A stretch of 64,000 bases of DNA from Lachnospiraceae bacterium (GCA_900771995.1 CAAGQC010000014.1:53416-117415); one strand, 5' to 3'. Positions 52,460 to 61,814 are shown, numbered from the stretch's first letter. The notes: generated by a model not told the origin, from the letters alone. Numbers and translations: made by a program.

Positions 52460-54025
52460 TTAAAGATCAAAATCATCGTCATCCGCTACCGGATAATCAA
52501 AATCTCCATCATCGTCACTGTTCAACTTATAGTCCAGCACTTTCGGCACATGCTTTTTCGGCAGAGGAAGAGGATTTTCGATAAACTGTATTTTTTCTGT
52601 TTCCTGAATCTCCTCCGATACCGGTGTCGGTTCTTCCTCCGGGAATTCCTCTGTTTCCAGATCCTGTATTTTCAGTCTGCGCTTTTTTTGAGTTGCTCCC
52701 ACAGGAACAGCCTCAACAGTCTCAGACAACACAGGCCTGAATTCCCGCAACAGTTCCATTTCATATGGCAGAACCGCCTGTACTCCTGCACCGGCTGCCA
52801 CTGCCAGTAGCAGATACAATAATGTAAGTCCCGGCATATCTTCACTCAGCATTCCACATCCGCTTAAGATTCCAAGTGCCAGCACCAAAGCAAGCCACAC
52901 GGACTGTCTTTCATGTTCTTTCCTGCACCAGTAGCTGAATGCACCGATTGTGGCCATAACGGCAATTATAATGACGGCTGCCACCTTAGAAGGCACATAG
53001 GTGTGGACTGTCGGCTGTTCATAGAGGGCGATCCATGTGAATTTTCCCGGGGAAAAAACCTTCCACCATGCCAGAAGCACATTTTCCATCTGCTTTCCGC
53101 TGCCTACAGCATCCAGAGCGATGCAGACAAAAAACGTAAGCACAGTACCGAATAATCCCAACGCTCCGGCGCCGATCCTGCGCATTAATTTTACCTGTCT
53201 TTTTGTCTCCAGAAAAAGTACGGAAAACACTACGAGCAGCAAGAGCAGTCCCGTGACATCCAGGTAACCCAGAATTCCTACGGCGATGCCACTTAGGAAA
53301 AAACCGCCCACAGAACGGATACCGGGGGAATCTCCCCGTTGTCTGAAACTATCCAGAGCTTCCACACACACACGCAGACCGATCATCCACAACAATTGAT
53401 ATAGCGGCTCCGGTCCCAGAACTACCGTTCCCGACAGCACCGGGCACAACATCCAGTACACAAGAGCCACTACCGCAGCAGCCGTACCAGTCAGCTTCCG
53501 TACCGAAAAATATAAAAAGATTCCGGTCAAAATCTGCAATACCAGCTGCAGTACCAGTGCTGCCGTCGTCTTATTTCCTAAAAATACCAGCAGGCCATGT
53601 AATACCTGCAAATAAAAATATACTGCGCCGTGTACCACTCGGGGAATCTGCGTAGTCTCTGTGACCTTCACTGTATCGAACCAGATATTGCTGCTCTCCC
53701 CGGAGATATCATACAGCATAATTTCTCTTACACGAAGCGCAATCCCCACCGCAATCAGAGCTACCACAAACAGTCCCTCGATAATCAGTTTCACCTGCCC
53801 GGAGTTCTCACCGCTTTGTGCCCATTTTATTCTTAGGAATCTATGTAACAGAAAAACAACCAGCCCTGTCACCGCAAGCCATACGCCTGCGATAACAAGG
53901 CCGATCGGACGGGATGCGCCCTCCGGCAGAAGCATGACCATTGTCGTGCCTACCAGTCCGGTTCCCGCTATCATTGCATAAATGAACCACAATACAACAC
54001 TTAAAATGCCTTTTTTATAATTCAT
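52460..54025 (-). CDS. Large polytopic membrane protein, possibly GT-C glycosyltransferase
   Basis: 521 residues with about eleven hydrophobic helices, followed by a cytoplasmic tail of about 90 residues rich in E, P and K, ending in an acidic stretch (DDDGDFDYPVADDDDFDL). An early outer loop holds RVREIMLYDISGESSNIWFDTVKV, compatible with a GT-C type catalytic Asp/Glu. The previous gene is a dolichyl-phosphate-mannose synthase-like GT2, and the two share one base (TAATG), so this protein may use the polyprenyl-phosphate sugar it makes. That role is inference. Confidence 0.65.
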   Translation of the reverse strand: MNYKKGILSVVLWFIYAMIAGTGLVGTTMVMLLPEGASRPIGLVIAGVWLAVTGLVVFLLHRFLRIKWAQSGENSGQVKLIIEGLFVVALIAVGIALRVREIMLYDISGESSNIWFDTVKVTETTQIPRVVHGAVYFYLQVLHGLLVFLGNKTTAALVLQLVLQILTGIFLYFSVRKLTGTAAAVVALVYWMLCPVLSGTVVLGPEPLYQLLWMIGLRVCVEALDSFRQRGDSPGIRSVGGFFLSGIAVGILGYLDVTGLLLLLVVFSVLFLETKRQVKLMRRIGAGALGLFGTVLTFFVCIALDAVGSGKQMENVLLAWWKVFSPGKFTWIALYEQPTVHTYVPSKVAAVIIIAVMATIGAFSYWCRKEHERQSVWLALVLALGILSGCGMLSEDMPGLTLLYLLLAVAAGAGVQAVLPYEMELLREFRPVLSETVEAVPVGATQKKRRLKIQDLETEEFPEEEPTPVSEEIQETEKIQFIENPLPLPKKHVPKVLDYKLNSDDDGDFDYPVADDDDFDL

Positions 54026-54969
54026 TATTTCAGTACCTTTTCGATGTTATATCTGGGACGATGTTTTACCTCAATGTAAATCTTGCCGATATACTGGCCT
54101 ACCAGTCCGATGGCCATCAACTGGATACCGCCTAAGAACCAGATAGACAGGATCAGGGAAGTCCAACCCGGTACCACATGCCCTATACAATAAGAGATCA
54201 GTGCATAAATTGCCGCAAGGATACTCAGACATACAATGATCATGCCGGCACCCAGGATCATGCTGATCGGCTTCACGCTGAAGGAAGAAATACCGTTAAA
54301 TGCCAGCGCCAGCATTTTTTTCAGCGGATACTTGGACTCTCCGGCCACTCTTTCCTTACGGTCATAGTAAACACAATCGGTCTGGTATCCGATCAGAGGC
54401 ATCATACCTCTTAAGAACAGGTTCGTCTCCTGGTATTTGGAGAACTGTTCTACCGCACGTTTGGACATCAGACGGAAATCTGCATGATTGTAAACCGTCT
54501 TAACACCCATCATTTCCATGACTTTATAGAAGCCCTGGGCTGTGGTGCGTTTGAAGAAAGTATCGGTCTTACGTTCCTTGCGGACACCGTATACGATGTC
54601 ACAGCCGCCATGGAACTTATCGATCATCTCCTCGATTACATCCACATCATCCTGCAGATCCGCATCAATGGATACTGTCACATCAGACAGATCCATGGCT
54701 GTGATCAGTCCGGCAGTCAGTGCAAACTGATGTCCCACATTACCGGCCAGCTTCACGCCGCAGACCTGTACGGGATGTGCCTGATGTTCTTCTTCGATCA
54801 GTTCCCAAGTGCGGTCCTTACTGCCGTCATTTACAAACAGAATAAAACTGTCTTCCGCGATCTTACCCTTACGGATCAGATCATCCAGCACACCCCTCAG
54901 TGCCTCGGAAGCGATCTTTAATACCTCTTCTTCATTATAACAGGGAACTACGATTGCAAGCTTTTCCAT
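54025..54969 (-). CDS. Family 2 glycosyltransferase with two C-terminal membrane helices (polyprenyl-phosphate sugar synthase type)
   Basis: 314 residues. The GT2 fold opens LAIVVPCYNEEEVL; DXD-like VSIDADLQDD is near residue 101, and LMSKRAVEQF and the loop DRKERVAGESKYPLKKM follow. Two membrane helices (about 235-290) and a cytoplasmic end (YIEVKHRPRYNIEKVLK) match the GtrB/DPM1 group. It transfers a sugar to a lipid phosphate carrier. It lies 23 bases after the YebC gene and is followed with a one-base overlap by the membrane protein. Confidence 0.88.
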   Translation of the reverse strand: MEKLAIVVPCYNEEEVLKIASEALRGVLDDLIRKGKIAEDSFILFVNDGSKDRTWELIEEEHQAHPVQVCGVKLAGNVGHQFALTAGLITAMDLSDVTVSIDADLQDDVDVIEEMIDKFHGGCDIVYGVRKERKTDTFFKRTTAQGFYKVMEMMGVKTVYNHADFRLMSKRAVEQFSKYQETNLFLRGMMPLIGYQTDCVYYDRKERVAGESKYPLKKMLALAFNGISSFSVKPISMILGAGMIIVCLSILAAIYALISYCIGHVVPGWTSLILSIWFLGGIQLMAIGLVGQYIGKIYIEVKHRPRYNIEKVLK

Positions 54970-54992
54970 GCTATTACCCCTACCCTTTCGAT

Positions 54993-55721
54993 TTATTCGT
55001 CCCAGTTATGATACACTGCCTGAACATCATCGTCATCTTCCAGCAGATCCAGAGTTCTCTGTAAATTTTTCACAGCGGTCTCATCGGTCAGAGTCACATA
55101 GTTCTGGGGAATCATGGTAACTTCTGCACTGATCATGGGAATACCGGCATCTTCCAGAGCCTTGCGGACCTCCTCGAAGTTATCGGGATCGGTCAGGATC
55201 TCGAAGCTGTCCTCCTCTTCGGAGAAATCTTCTGCACCAGCATCCAGAGCGGTCATCATCAGATCATCCGCTTCCATATCACATTCTTCCTTGTCCACGA
55301 TGATCTGTCCCTTTTTATCGAACATAAAGGATACGCAGCCGGGAGTACCTACATTACCCTGTCCCTTGGTGAATGCACTTCTGACATTGGCTGCGGTACG
55401 GTTGGTGTTGTCGGTAAGCGCATCTACGATGATAGCAATACCGTTGGGACCGTAACCTTCATAAGTCACATACTTATAATTTACATTGCCTACATCTCCG
55501 GCTGCCTTCTTGATACCGCGATCGATGGTATCGTTGGGCATGTTGTTGGCCTTTGCCTTGGCAATAACGGTTGCCAGCTTGAAGTTGTTGGCAGGATCGG
55601 GGCCGCCCTCTTTTACAGCGACTGCGATCTCACGGCCGATAATGGTAAAAATCTTACCCTTTGCTGCATCGTTCTTCTCTTTTTTATGCTTAATATTAGC
55701 AAATTTGGAATGTCCTGACAT
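54993..55721 (-). CDS. YebC/PmpR family protein (translation or transcription factor)
   Basis: 242 residues. The strongly conserved start MSGHSKFANIKHKKEKNDAAKGKIFTIIGREI and the central YEGYGPNGIAIIVDALTDNTNRTAANVR and acidic DLLEDDDDVQAVYHNWDE end are diagnostic. YebC-type proteins bind DNA in some studies, and others show a role in relieving ribosome stalling at proline runs. A promoter lies inside the end of the upstream gene. ATG 55721 has AAAGGAG upstream. Confidence 0.95.
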   Translation of the reverse strand: MSGHSKFANIKHKKEKNDAAKGKIFTIIGREIAVAVKEGGPDPANNFKLATVIAKAKANNMPNDTIDRGIKKAAGDVGNVNYKYVTYEGYGPNGIAIIVDALTDNTNRTAANVRSAFTKGQGNVGTPGCVSFMFDKKGQIIVDKEECDMEADDLMMTALDAGAEDFSEEEDSFEILTDPDNFEEVRKALEDAGIPMISAEVTMIPQNYVTLTDETAVKNLQRTLDLLEDDDDVQAVYHNWDE

Positions 55722-55793
55722 CTTTGTTACTCCTTTGAACTTAAAGTTTCTTTCTCTTTGTATGCGTAGTCTTTACGCAATAACGCTCTTTCT

Positions 55794-55822
55794 ATGATAG
55801 CATTATTTTTGCTTTTCTTCAA
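55794..55822 (-). promoter_or_regulatory. Promoter of the YebC unit
   Basis: On the minus strand, TTGAAG (55817-55822) and TATCAT (55794-55799) are 17 bases apart, with a TGC extended -10. The -35 is inside the last codons of the CorC/HlyC gene. Confidence 0.6.
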
Positions 55823-57203
55823 GCACTGATTGTCCATCTTCTGCATTCTGCAGTGTTTTTTCCTCTGGAAGCTTCCGGACCAGCACACTGCCGATCATCT
55901 TTTTGACCACCGAAAGGATCTTGAAATTATAGCCTTTATAGTCCACATCGAACTGCTCGTCCGGCTCCGGGATCCGGTCCAGCCTGGAGATCAGAAAGCC
56001 GTTGAGTGTCTCGAATTCTTCCTCGTCAAAGGTAATATCCAGCAGTTCTTCCACTTCCTTTAACGGTGTCTTGCCCTCCATGACATATTCACCCTTGCCG
56101 CGGTTCTTGATATATTCCTGATCTTCGTCGTACTCATCCATGATGTTACCGACGATCTCCTCCAGAATATCTTCCATGGCGATCAGTCCGTCGGTCTGTC
56201 CGTATTCGTCCACCACAATGACCATCTGCAGCTTCTGGCTCTGCATTTCCTTGAACAGTTCATCAATATTTTTCGTCTGGGGCACAAAATAAGGCTCCCT
56301 GAGCAGTCCGTCCAGCTTTGCGATCGGCAGATCCAGCTTGTCATCACTGATATGGAACCGCATGGCATCCTTCAGATGCAGAATACCGATGATATGGTCA
56401 ATATTTTCTTCATAGACAGGATATCTGCTGTTCTTGCCCTCCAGCATGGAAGCAATGGCATCCTTTAATTTCGTCTCGCCGTCGATGGCCACGATGCTTC
56501 CCCGGTGCGTCATAATGTCCTGTGCTTCCTTGTCTCCGTATTCAAAAATATTAGAGATCATTTCCGCCTCGCTGGCCTGGATGACGCCCTGCTCATGACC
56601 TTCCTGTACCATATTGATGATCTCTTCCTCGGTCACATCGTTCTCATCCGCATTGTTGCGGACGCCGAAGAGGAACAGGATTCCCTTGGCCGTCAGATTC
56701 ACCAGCCCCGTCAGGGGAGCCAGCAGTCTCGTGATACAAAAAATCGGATCAATGCAGGCATAGGCCCATTTTTCCGGCTGTCTGGCTGCCATTTTCCGGG
56801 GGATCAGGACGCCGAAGATCAGCAGAATATAGATCATGGCAACAAACGACAATACCGTAGCAATTCCCGTGATCACTCCCGTGGGAACATTGGTCAGAGA
56901 CACTCCTCCAACATGGATGACCTGCAGTCCTTTATCAATGGTCTGTAACCAGATATTCAGATAAAAGGCTCCCATTAAAATATTGATCAGTGTAATGACC
57001 AGCTGTACCGTATTGATATAGATCCCCGGACGGCTGATCATTTCACTCAGCCGTATGGACCGGCGATCCTTTTCTTCCTCTGCTTTATGTAGGATCTCCT
57101 TTTCATTCAGGTTGTCGATGGCGGCATCAAAGCCATAAAAGAACATATCTACCAGCAGCAACAGGAAAAAGAGAAAAATGGCCATGGGCCCGGTAATGTC
57201 CAT
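55803..57203 (-). CDS. CorC/HlyC family membrane protein with CBS pair
   Basis: 466 residues. An N-terminal DUF21 membrane domain (about 1-175, with a long amphipathic segment DNLNEKEILHKAEEEKDRRSIRLSEMISRPG) is followed by two CBS domains (IMTHRGSIVAIDGETKL... and EPYFVPQTKNIDELFKEMQ) and a CorC_HlyC transporter-associated domain. It is thought to regulate or carry magnesium or other divalent ions. The start ATG lies 60 bases after mazF. Confidence 0.9.
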   Translation of the reverse strand: MDITGPMAIFLFFLLLLVDMFFYGFDAAIDNLNEKEILHKAEEEKDRRSIRLSEMISRPGIYINTVQLVITLINILMGAFYLNIWLQTIDKGLQVIHVGGVSLTNVPTGVITGIATVLSFVAMIYILLIFGVLIPRKMAARQPEKWAYACIDPIFCITRLLAPLTGLVNLTAKGILFLFGVRNNADENDVTEEEIINMVQEGHEQGVIQASEAEMISNIFEYGDKEAQDIMTHRGSIVAIDGETKLKDAIASMLEGKNSRYPVYEENIDHIIGILHLKDAMRFHISDDKLDLPIAKLDGLLREPYFVPQTKNIDELFKEMQSQKLQMVIVVDEYGQTDGLIAMEDILEEIVGNIMDEYDEDQEYIKNRGKGEYVMEGKTPLKEVEELLDITFDEEEFETLNGFLISRLDRIPEPDEQFDVDYKGYNFKILSVVKKMIGSVLVRKLPEEKTLQNAEDGQSVLEEKQK

Positions 57204-57263
57204 AAATCATTTCATCCTTTCGTATTTTTATAATAAGATTCTCCGGATACGTCATGCGTCAGG

Positions 57264-57605
57264 CTATGTATCCAGTTCCAGGCTTACTTTCAGCGCCCGG
57301 TTCACTCTCCGCATAATGTCTCCATCCAGATGGCACACTTTATCCTTCAATCTCTTCTTGTCGATCGTCCGCAACTGTTCCAGCAGCACCACGGAATCTT
57401 TATCCATATCATAGAGACGGGCATTCAGCTCTATATGCGTAGGCAGCTTCGCCTTATTCATCTTTGAGGTGATTGCAGCGCAGATCACGGTGGGACTGTG
57501 CTTATTCCCCACATCGTTCTGGATGATAAGCACCGGCCGGATACCGCCCTGTTCCGAGCCGATCACCGGTCTCAAATCTGCGTAATAGACATCTCCTCTT
57601 CTCAT
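57264..57605 (-). CDS. mazF: MazF/PemK-type endoribonuclease (EndoA-like), no adjacent antitoxin
   Basis: 113 residues. MazF pattern: [30 protein letters not shown], with the catalytic Arg in GGIRP and Thr in AAITSK near 46-48. It cleaves mRNA at a short motif, blocking growth when not bound by antitoxin. In Bacillus, alr-ndoAI-ndoA order places the antitoxin just before this gene; here only 73 bases lie between alr and mazF, and no antitoxin frame is present. Confidence 0.93.
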   Translation of the reverse strand: MRRGDVYYADLRPVIGSEQGGIRPVLIIQNDVGNKHSPTVICAAITSKMNKAKLPTHIELNARLYDMDKDSVVLLEQLRTIDKKRLKDKVCHLDGDIMRRVNRALKVSLELDT

Positions 57606-57678
57606 TTCTACTCCTTCATCAGCGATTTAACATAAGTATTGCCGATTCTTCCGGAGTTATACGAACACTTTCGATCCG

Positions 57679-58878
57679 TCAGAAATTTTCAAAATAATCT
57701 TTGACTTCTGTGATCTCACCGTTTCGACGGTAGACTCTGGGGATCCGTTTGCCCAGTGCACAGACAAATTCATAGTTGAATCTGCCGGAAAGCTCTCCCA
57801 GTTCTTCCGCGGTGATCCGCTCCGGGCCGTCCGCGCCGAGAAGCGTTACCTTATCCCCCTCCATGGCTCCGGGGATCTCCGAAACGTCCACCATGAACTG
57901 ATCCATGCAGACTCTTCCGAGGATCGGTGCCTTCTTCCCGTGGAGCAGCACGTAGCCTTTCCCGGACAGACTTCTGGGATAGCCGTCTCCGTATCCTACG
58001 GGGATCGTAGCTACTCTGGTGTCCTTTTCTGCGGTAAACAGCCCGCCGTAGCTGACGCTCTGTCCCGCATGGATCGTCTTGCAGTAAACAATATGACTGT
58101 AGAGAGACATTGCCGCCCGCAGTGGTACAATGTCCTTGCGCACTTCTTCGGACGGATATAAGCCGTAGGTCGTGATCCCCGCCCGGACCATATCCATGTT
58201 CGCCTGTGGCATTTCCAGAATTGCCGCACTGTTGGAACAGTGTTTTACCGGAATATCCAGCCCCAGTTCCGACTGTATTCTATGGATAAAATTCTGAAAA
58301 AGCTCCAGCTGTCGGTTGGCAGATGTCTTATCTGCTTCATCGGATTTGGCAAAATGCGTAAAAATACCTTCCACTTCCAGACTGGGATGCTCCATGATGA
58401 ATTTTACAAATTGCATTCCCTCATCATCCGGGGTAATGCCGATTCTTCCCATTCCGGTATCCACTTTGATATGAACCCTGGCCTTCTTTCCGACCTTCAC
58501 AGCCGCCTCTGCCAGTTCTTCCACCGTATCTCTGCGGTAAACCGCCGGACGGATCTCCTCCCGGATCAGCTCCTCATAACAATAGGGAAAAGTATACCCC
58601 AGGATCAGGATCGGCTTCTTTACGCCCGCTTCCCTGAGAACATGCGCCTCCTCATAAGTAGCTGCCGCATAGCCGAACATGAAATCCAGTTTCTCTAACA
58701 TTCTGGCAATGGGAACGCCTCCGTGGCCGTAACCGTCAGTCTTGATGACCGCCAGCATCTTCGTCTCCGGAGCTATATTTTCCTTCATATGGACTATATT
58801 CTCCCAGATGGCATCCAGATCCACTTCCGCCCATACCCTTTGATAGGAATTCATCTTTTCCTGTAGTTTACCTGTCAT
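57679..58878 (-). CDS. alr: Alanine racemase
   Basis: 399 residues. The PLP lysine is in LAVIKTDGYGHG (K46), and the second catalytic Tyr is in SVSYGG. The C-terminal domain has RVCMDQFMVDVSEIPG and ends near FVCALGKRIPRVYRR. It interconverts L- and D-alanine for peptidoglycan. ATG 58878 lacks a good ribosome binding site; ATG 58854 (codon 9), with AGGA close upstream, gives the more typical N-terminus MNSYQRVWAEVDLDAI, so the true start may be there. Confidence 0.96.
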   Translation of the reverse strand: MTGKLQEKMNSYQRVWAEVDLDAIWENIVHMKENIAPETKMLAVIKTDGYGHGGVPIARMLEKLDFMFGYAAATYEEAHVLREAGVKKPILILGYTFPYCYEELIREEIRPAVYRRDTVEELAEAAVKVGKKARVHIKVDTGMGRIGITPDDEGMQFVKFIMEHPSLEVEGIFTHFAKSDEADKTSANRQLELFQNFIHRIQSELGLDIPVKHCSNSAAILEMPQANMDMVRAGITTYGLYPSEEVRKDIVPLRAAMSLYSHIVYCKTIHAGQSVSYGGLFTAEKDTRVATIPVGYGDGYPRSLSGKGYVLLHGKKAPILGRVCMDQFMVDVSEIPGAMEGDKVTLLGADGPERITAEELGELSGRFNYEFVCALGKRIPRVYRRNGEITEVKDYFENF

Positions 58879-58917
58879 TTTTTCACACTTTCTTACATTT
58901 CTTCTATCTTTTTCTCA

Positions 58918-60417
58918 TTATTTTTCATTGTAATCTTTCATCAGGCAGTCTGCAATATCTCCCGCCATCACTCCGTACTCCGTATGAAGCTTTGCCGCCA
59001 GTTCCCCTGCCAGACCATGAAGATATACACCGTTCACCGCTGCCTGAAACGCTTCCGTTCCCTGGGCAAGCAGTCCCGTGATCACACCGGTCAGCACATC
59101 TCCGCTGCCCGCCGTGGCCATACCGCTGTTACCGGTAGTATTCAGATAACAGGCTCCCTGTTCCTTACACACGACAGTCCTCGCATCCTTGGCCACTGCC
59201 ACACCGTGAAAGCGCTCCGCCAGCGTTCTGGCACAGTCCCGAAGATCCTCCTTGCATTCCGGGATCGGCCGTTCAAGCAGCCTTGACATTTCTCCCACGT
59301 GCGGGGTCAGCAGAATAGTTCTGCCTTCCGCCCCCTGCCTCCGCAGTTCCTCCGTCAGTGCTTTCCCGTTTTCCTCTGCCAGAAGATTCAGTGCATCCGC
59401 GTCCAGCACCAGAGGCTTTCTGCTCTTCTCCACCACGGTTTTCAGGCAGTCCAGTGCCTGTTCCTCTCTGCCGATTCCGGGTCCTATGGCGATTACATCC
59501 GCCCACTTAAGGCTTTCCGCCAGCTGTCTGCAGGAGCCGTACAGTGCTTCCGGGATCCCCTGCTGTAAGATCTGCCGGTTTTCCTCCGCGGTGATGACTT
59601 TTACCATACCGGCTCCGGTACGGTACGCCGCTCTTGCTGCCAGAATAGCTGCCCCGGCCATGCCGTTGCTCCCGGCGATCAGCAGTGTCTTGCCAAAGGT
59701 TCCCTTATTACCGGAAGGATTTCTGTCCGGAAGACATTTTTCACCGTTTTCCAACGTATACATCTCCGGAATCTGTCCCAGAAAGCTCTCCGGACCGATT
59801 CCCACATTGGCCACATGAACTTCCCCGGCATAATCGGCTCCCGGATACATCACAAGGCCTCTCTTGCAGAAGCCGAAAGTGATCGTTGCATCTGCCAGGA
59901 AAGCACAGCCAAGCACACTTCCGGTGTCCGAAGAGATTCCGCTGGGAACATCCAGTGCCAGTTTGAATCCATTTGCCTCGTTCATTTCCTTCACGGTTTC
60001 CGCATAGATTCCCTCCACCGGGCGGCTTAAGCCCACACCGAACAGAGCATCCACAATCACATTATATTCATCCGTCCGCACATTACTGTCTGTCTTCACC
60101 GGAAAATGTTGCAATGTCCGCCACTGGACGTTCCATTGCTCCGTGGCCTTGTCCGGATTCCCCACAAGTCTCACCGCCACGGAATAACCATCCGCCGCAA
60201 GAAGTCTCGCCAGTGCCAGACCATCTCCACCGTTGTTTCCCATACCAGCAAAAATGAGCACTTTTGTCCGTCCCTTCACGGCATCAAAGCGCTCTTTCAG
60301 AAAATCCTCCGCAGCCAGAGCCGCTCTTTCCATCAGAACCGGCCCCGGGATGCCGAGGTACTCTATGGTATTTGTATCATATTGCTTCATTTCCTGTGCA
60401 GTTACCAGATATCTCAT
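58918..60417 (-). CDS. nnr: Bifunctional NAD(P)HX epimerase/dehydratase
   Basis: 499 residues. The N-terminal half is a YjeF_N epimerase domain (FAGMGNNGGDGLALARLLAADGYSV; ALFGVGLSRPVEG). The C-terminal half is a ribokinase-like dehydratase (LIAGSNGMAGAAILAARAAYRTGAGMVKV; LTPHVGEMSRLL; NSGMATAGSGDVLTGVITGLLAQG). It repairs hydrated NADH and NADPH. Its ATG begins two bases after the coiled-coil gene stops, and alr follows 39 bases later. Confidence 0.96.
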   Translation of the reverse strand: MRYLVTAQEMKQYDTNTIEYLGIPGPVLMERAALAAEDFLKERFDAVKGRTKVLIFAGMGNNGGDGLALARLLAADGYSVAVRLVGNPDKATEQWNVQWRTLQHFPVKTDSNVRTDEYNVIVDALFGVGLSRPVEGIYAETVKEMNEANGFKLALDVPSGISSDTGSVLGCAFLADATITFGFCKRGLVMYPGADYAGEVHVANVGIGPESFLGQIPEMYTLENGEKCLPDRNPSGNKGTFGKTLLIAGSNGMAGAAILAARAAYRTGAGMVKVITAEENRQILQQGIPEALYGSCRQLAESLKWADVIAIGPGIGREEQALDCLKTVVEKSRKPLVLDADALNLLAEENGKALTEELRRQGAEGRTILLTPHVGEMSRLLERPIPECKEDLRDCARTLAERFHGVAVAKDARTVVCKEQGACYLNTTGNSGMATAGSGDVLTGVITGLLAQGTEAFQAAVNGVYLHGLAGELAAKLHTEYGVMAGDIADCLMKDYNEK

Positions 60418-60418
60418 A

Positions 60419-61057
60419 CTATTTTTGCTCCGGATTATATTTCATGTCAAACAGATTGACTACCTCTGCACCAAAGATATCGTGCATATAGTTGTAGATC
60501 TCCTGATTCTGCTGTTCCATCTGTTGTTTCTCGATCAGACGTTTTTTTAACTCAATGCGGATCGCATTGACCCACTCCGCAGTCTCTTTGATCTGTTTGT
60601 CATTATCCTTCATAATATCATAGCAGCACTCCATAGTAAACATCATAAGCTGAAGATTTAATCTTTCGATCTCCCGGGGAATGTCTTTCAGTTCATCCTC
60701 GTAAGCTTCCAGCTTCTCATTACATTCCTCGATCAGACGCTTATGATCTTCGATCTGCTTATTCAGCCTGCTGTTCTCTCCCTGCTGATCCGCCTCGTCC
60801 ACCATGGGTACGATCTCCTTCATCAGCTTCTTTTTCAGGTTCCGGATATCCTTTGACTCGGTGTTTAATTTTCCCTGTCGTTTCAGCAGCTGATTCAGGG
60901 CATCTTCCGTCTCTTTTAACGGAACGGAACCGGTCTTGTTCAACAGCCGGTACCATTTATTGTCCAGGGTGAGTACGGGCAGATGCTTTCCGGTCAGTGC
61001 ACTTTTGAAAGTCTCCTGCCGGTTCTGTGCGTTCTCTTCTGCGTTACCGCTGCCCAT
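60419..61057 (-). CDS. Predicted coiled-coil protein of unknown function
   Basis: 212 residues, soluble, highly charged. The first 60 residues include TGKHLPVLTLDNKWYRLLNK, which looks globular. The remainder is largely coiled coil (about 65-130 and 160-200) rich in E, K, Q and L. No membrane segment, signal peptide or known motif is seen. GGAGTGATATT precedes the ATG, and the stop is followed one base later by nnr, so it is co-transcribed with it. Similar proteins occur in related clostridia, as I recall, but I know of no function. Confidence 0.7.
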   Translation of the reverse strand: MGSGNAEENAQNRQETFKSALTGKHLPVLTLDNKWYRLLNKTGSVPLKETEDALNQLLKRQGKLNTESKDIRNLKKKLMKEIVPMVDEADQQGENSRLNKQIEDHKRLIEECNEKLEAYEDELKDIPREIERLNLQLMMFTMECCYDIMKDNDKQIKETAEWVNAIRIELKKRLIEKQQMEQQNQEIYNYMHDIFGAEVVNLFDMKYNPEQK

Positions 61058-61095
61058 AATATCACTCCTTTTTATGCCTTATTCTCTCGTAAGTT

Positions 61096-61116
61096 CACGA
61101 ATTCGTGCTATCGCAC
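61096..61116 (-). repeat. Overlapping palindromes between rex and the coiled-coil gene
   Basis: CACGAATTCGTG (61096-61107) is a perfect 12-base palindrome. It shares its GTG end with a second hairpin, GTGC-TATC-GCAC (61105-61116). Only one can fold at a time. The 91-base gap holds no gene. Confidence 0.5.
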
Positions 61117-61148
61117 TCTACATCCTGCTTCGTTTTCCTTAAGGCTCG

Positions 61149-61790
61149 TTATTTCATGTCTGAGCTGTAACGGTTAATATTGTAGGACAGCTTCATTAAG
61201 CTGTCGGACAGGTGCACGTTCTCCACCTGGATGCCTTCCGGAACATTCAGATCCACATGGGCGAAATTCCAGATAGCCCGGATTCCGTTGGCTACCAGCT
61301 TATCCGCCACTTCCACGGCACTGGTCTTGGGAATCGTCAGTACGGCGATATCAATGTCATTCTCCCGGATAAAAGATTCCAGCTGCTCCATGGGCATGAC
61401 CTTCACTCCACGGACATCCTTTCCCACCAGTTCCGGATTCGCATCAAACATTCCCTTGAAGATAAATCCACGGCGCTCGAAATTCATATAATTGCCCAGC
61501 GCCCTTCCCAGATTGCCGGCACCGATAATCACGAAATTGTGCTGTTTATCCAGTCCTAAGATCTTGCCGATCTCACGATACAGATATTCCACATTATATC
61601 CATAGCCCTGCTGGCCGAAACCACCGAAATTATTAAAATCCTGACGTATCTGGGATGCGGTCACTTTCATAAGCCCGGAAAGCTCCTGCGAAGAAATACG
61701 CTCCACGCCTTCATCCTTAAGTTCTCCCAGATAGCGAAAGTATCTGGGCAGTCTGCCGATCACGGCCTGTGAAATTTCTTTTGCTTCCAA
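61149..61790 (-). CDS. rex: Redox-sensing transcriptional repressor Rex
   Basis: 213 residues from TTG 61790, chosen because GGAGG sits eight bases upstream; the GTG at 61799 directly abuts that site. The N-terminal winged helix (KEISQAVIGRLPRYFRYLGEL, then SQELSGLMKVTASQIRQDFNNFGGFGQQG) binds DNA, and the Rossmann domain has GAGNLGRALGNY at 90-101 for NADH/NAD+. It represses fermentation and redox genes when NAD+ dominates. A Rex-like site lies over its own -35 box, shared with the divergent ABC-F promoter. Confidence 0.96.
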   Translation of the reverse strand: MEAKEISQAVIGRLPRYFRYLGELKDEGVERISSQELSGLMKVTASQIRQDFNNFGGFGQQGYGYNVEYLYREIGKILGLDKQHNFVIIGAGNLGRALGNYMNFERRGFIFKGMFDANPELVGKDVRGVKVMPMEQLESFIRENDIDIAVLTIPKTSAVEVADKLVANGIRAIWNFAHVDLNVPEGIQVENVHLSDSLMKLSYNINRYSSDMK

Positions 61791-61814
61791 AGCTTCCACC
61801 TCCGATTTTTCTTA

